In this document: in pieces, positions 62,603 through 64,000 of the stretch
Layout: each line of letters starts with the position of its first letter
Position numbering within the stretch: position 1 is the first letter of the stretch
Origin: JBJXHN01 sp046233135
GTDB taxonomy: Bacteria > Pseudomonadota > Alphaproteobacteria > Rhodospirillales > Rhodospirillaceae
Length of the DNA stretch: 64,000 bases
NCBI GenBank assembly: GCA_046233135.1
Contig: JBJXHN010000005.1
Location: 1 to 64,000, forward strand
Direction of reading: 5' to 3'
Notes under the pieces: model-generated
The model's input: only the letters and a program-made list of their open reading frames with translations
What the model was told of the DNA's origin: nothing
Databases searched by the model: none
Position numbers and translations under genes: made by a program

Positions 62603-63301
62603 ATGGACACGATTCCCTGGAGCGATCACCTGCTCTACGGACTGGCCTGGATCAGCTTCGGCCTGGGGCATTCCCTGCTCGCCGGCCCCCGGGCCAAGCG
62701 GTGCCTGACCGGGCGATGGGGGCCGGACGGTGCCCCCTGGTACCGTCTGGCCTATAACGCCGTCGCCCTGGTCCACATCGCCGGCGTGGTCGGGATCGGC
62801 CAGATACTGCTAGGCAACGCCCCGCCCTTTGCCCTGCCCCTTGCCTTGCATGTGCTGGCCTGGGGACTGGTGGCCGCCGGGGCCGGCTTCGGCTGGTATG
62901 CCCTGCGGTTCTACGACACCGGCCGGCTGATGGGGCTGACCCAGTTGCGGGACGCGCGCGATCCGCCCCTGGCATCGGATTCGAGCACGGGAACAGGCAC
63001 GGCTTCGTCTTGGCCGTCATCCGGCGCGCACCCCGCAACCGGATCGCAGGATGACGAACCGCTGCGTCTGGACGGTCCCCATCGCTGGATCCGCCACCCG
63101 CTCTATCTGGCGGCTTTCCTGCTGCTGTGGGGGCGGGCGATCTCTCCTTTGGGGCTGGAAACAGCCTGCTGGGGGTCGCTGTATCTGATCCTGGGCACCA
63201 TGTTCGAGGAACGCCGGCTGCTCGCCCTGCATGGCGAGGCCTATCGCCGCTATCGGGCGACGGTGCCTGCCTACCTGCCGTGGAAAGGACGGGTTTATTG
63301 A
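62603..63301 (+). CDS. NnrU/isoprenylcysteine methyltransferase-like membrane protein
   Basis: A 232-residue protein with five or so membrane segments. The C-terminal half holds GPHRWIRHPLYLAAFLLLWG, MFEERRLLALHGEAYRRYRA and TVPAYLP, the AdoMet-binding pattern of ICMT, phospholipid methyltransferase and NnrU-like proteins. A polar Ser/Thr/Gly-rich loop of about 35 residues is inserted before it. The substrate cannot be set; NnrU proteins are linked to nitrite/nitric oxide metabolism, others methylate lipids. It is followed at once by YjbQ. Confidence 0.75.
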   Translation: MDTIPWSDHLLYGLAWISFGLGHSLLAGPRAKRCLTGRWGPDGAPWYRLAYNAVALVHIAGVVGIGQILLGNAPPFALPLALHVLAWGLVAAGAGFGWYALRFYDTGRLMGLTQLRDARDPPLASDSSTGTGTASSWPSSGAHPATGSQDDEPLRLDGPHRWIRHPLYLAAFLLLWGRAISPLGLETACWGSLYLILGTMFEERRLLALHGEAYRRYRATVPAYLPWKGRVY

Positions 63302-63303
63302 CG

Positions 63304-63723
63304 ATGCGCCAGTCCCAAACCGTACTGACCGTCGACACAGGCGGCACCGGCTTTACCGACATCACCAGCCGGATTGCCCGCTGGGTTGCCGAAACCGGGA
63401 TTACCACCGGGCTGCTGACCCTGTTTCTGCGTCACACCAGTGCCTCGCTGTGCATTCAGGAAAACGCCGATCCGGATGTTCTGCACGACCTCACCGATGC
63501 GCTTGCGCGCCTGGCACCGGAAGACCCCGGAGCCTATCGCCACGGAATGGAAGGACCGGATGACATGCCGGCCCATATCCGCAGCGTGCTGACAGGCGTG
63601 ACCCTGAGCATTCCCGTCGGCGGCGGCCACCCCCTGCTGGGCACCTGGCAGGGCGTATATGTGGTCGAACACCGCCGTCGTCCCCACCGACGCGAGGTGG
63701 TGCTGCATCTGATGGGAGAATGA
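63304..63723 (+). CDS. YjbQ family (UPF0047) protein
   Basis: A 139-residue small beta protein with ITTGLLTLFLRHTSASLCIQ followed by ENADPDVLHDL and the C-terminal GTWQGVYVVEHRRRPHRREV, the full UPF0047 pattern, including the conserved His, Thr and Ser. E. coli YjbQ has low thiamine-phosphate synthase activity, but the true role is unsettled. ATG 63304 lies two bases after the previous stop; a longer reading overlaps the NnrU-like gene. Confidence 0.9.
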   Translation: MRQSQTVLTVDTGGTGFTDITSRIARWVAETGITTGLLTLFLRHTSASLCIQENADPDVLHDLTDALARLAPEDPGAYRHGMEGPDDMPAHIRSVLTGVTLSIPVGGGHPLLGTWQGVYVVEHRRRPHRREVVLHLMGE

Positions 63724-63749
63724 GCCCCTTGCCCTTCAAGGCGGGCCTG

Positions 63750-64000
63750 ATGGACATATGGCGCTCTCCAATTGCCGCCAGACAGGGCTTTGGCCTGATG
63801 GAAATCGCCCTGGCGCTGGCGATTCTGGGGGTCATCAGTGGCTTCGGCCTGCTGTCCCTGCCTCATTTTGTGCGCCTTGACCGGCATGAGCACACCGAAC
63901 GCCGCCTCGACCGGGCCGAGAACGCCCTTTTCGCCACCATTGTCCGGGAAAACCGCCTGCTCTGCCCCGCCGACCCCGCCCTGGGAGATGGAGCGGCCGT
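63750..64000 (+). CDS. Prepilin-like protein, N-terminal fragment
   Basis: The first 83 or so codons of a gene cut by the right edge. An eleven-residue basic leader is followed by the prepilin motif QGFGLMEIALALAILGVISG, cut after glycine, and a helix, then CPADPALGDGAA. It resembles the gene at 42652 (GFGLVE motif, CPDANGDGLADG). ATG 63750 has AAGGCGG before it; an in-frame TTG at 63729 with GGGAGA is the alternative. The two genes may be minor pseudopilins of one system. Confidence 0.75.
   Translation, partial: MDIWRSPIAARQGFGLMEIALALAILGVISGFGLLSLPHFVRLDRHEHTERRLDRAENALFATIVRENRLLCPADPALGDGAA

Overview
The window is GC-rich DNA, about 65% by eye, from a Gram-negative alphaproteobacterium. 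Rhodospirillales is the best guess. This rests on gene content and style (propionyl-CoA carboxylase next to a sodium-pumping decarboxylase, a DUF2478 protein, a chemoreceptor with a soluble Cache partner, SulP-STAS fusions), not on any marker gene. No rRNA, IS element, prophage or CRISPR array is visible. One tRNA, Arg(CCG), lies at 42479-42555.

Left part (1-11215): the start of dxs on the minus strand, then a C3-carboxylate region. The biotin-dependent propionyl-CoA carboxylase (pccB, pccA) is followed by a strong terminator. Next come a secreted Cache-domain protein and a chemoreceptor, then a four-gene set mmdA-mmdD-mmdC-mmdB encoding a sodium-pumping methylmalonyl-CoA decarboxylase. The two enzyme systems run opposite reactions on the same substrate pair. 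A lower-GC pair resembling HicB/HicA (11538-12272) follows.

Second part (12322-24881): a compact minus-strand set of type VI secretion membrane and assembly genes, tssJ-K-L-M-A, without sheath, tube or ATPase genes in the window. It is preceded by a CPBP protease and a TPR/glycosyltransferase-like protein. A divergent gene encodes a spike-like OB-fold protein with an acidic tandem repeat. A gene-free stretch with nested inverted repeats (25035-25225) follows.

Middle part (25347-42252): housekeeping and transport genes. These are a MarR regulator, an M17 aminopeptidase, an orphan TAXI binding protein, an alpha/beta hydrolase, a DMT exporter with a divergent MocR regulator, PBP4, a GT4 glycosyltransferase, DUF2478, a second DMT transporter and a small DxD glycosyltransferase. 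A signalling cluster closes this part: REC-DUF3369 regulator, STAS protein, bacteriohemerythrin, and SulP-STAS-cNMP transporter.

Right part (42253-64000): tRNA-Arg with a duplicated 3' end, a prepilin-like gene with no clean start, and a FecR-domain type I secretion substrate convergent with its likely adaptor and ABC exporter. An RND efflux pair follows, then an ABC-2 exporter translationally coupled to tandem degenerate EAL proteins. After these come a PPP-type phosphatase, hldE, an I78 inhibitor-like lipoprotein, an NnrU/ICMT-like membrane protein, a YjbQ protein, and the 5' end of a second prepilin-like gene cut by the window edge.
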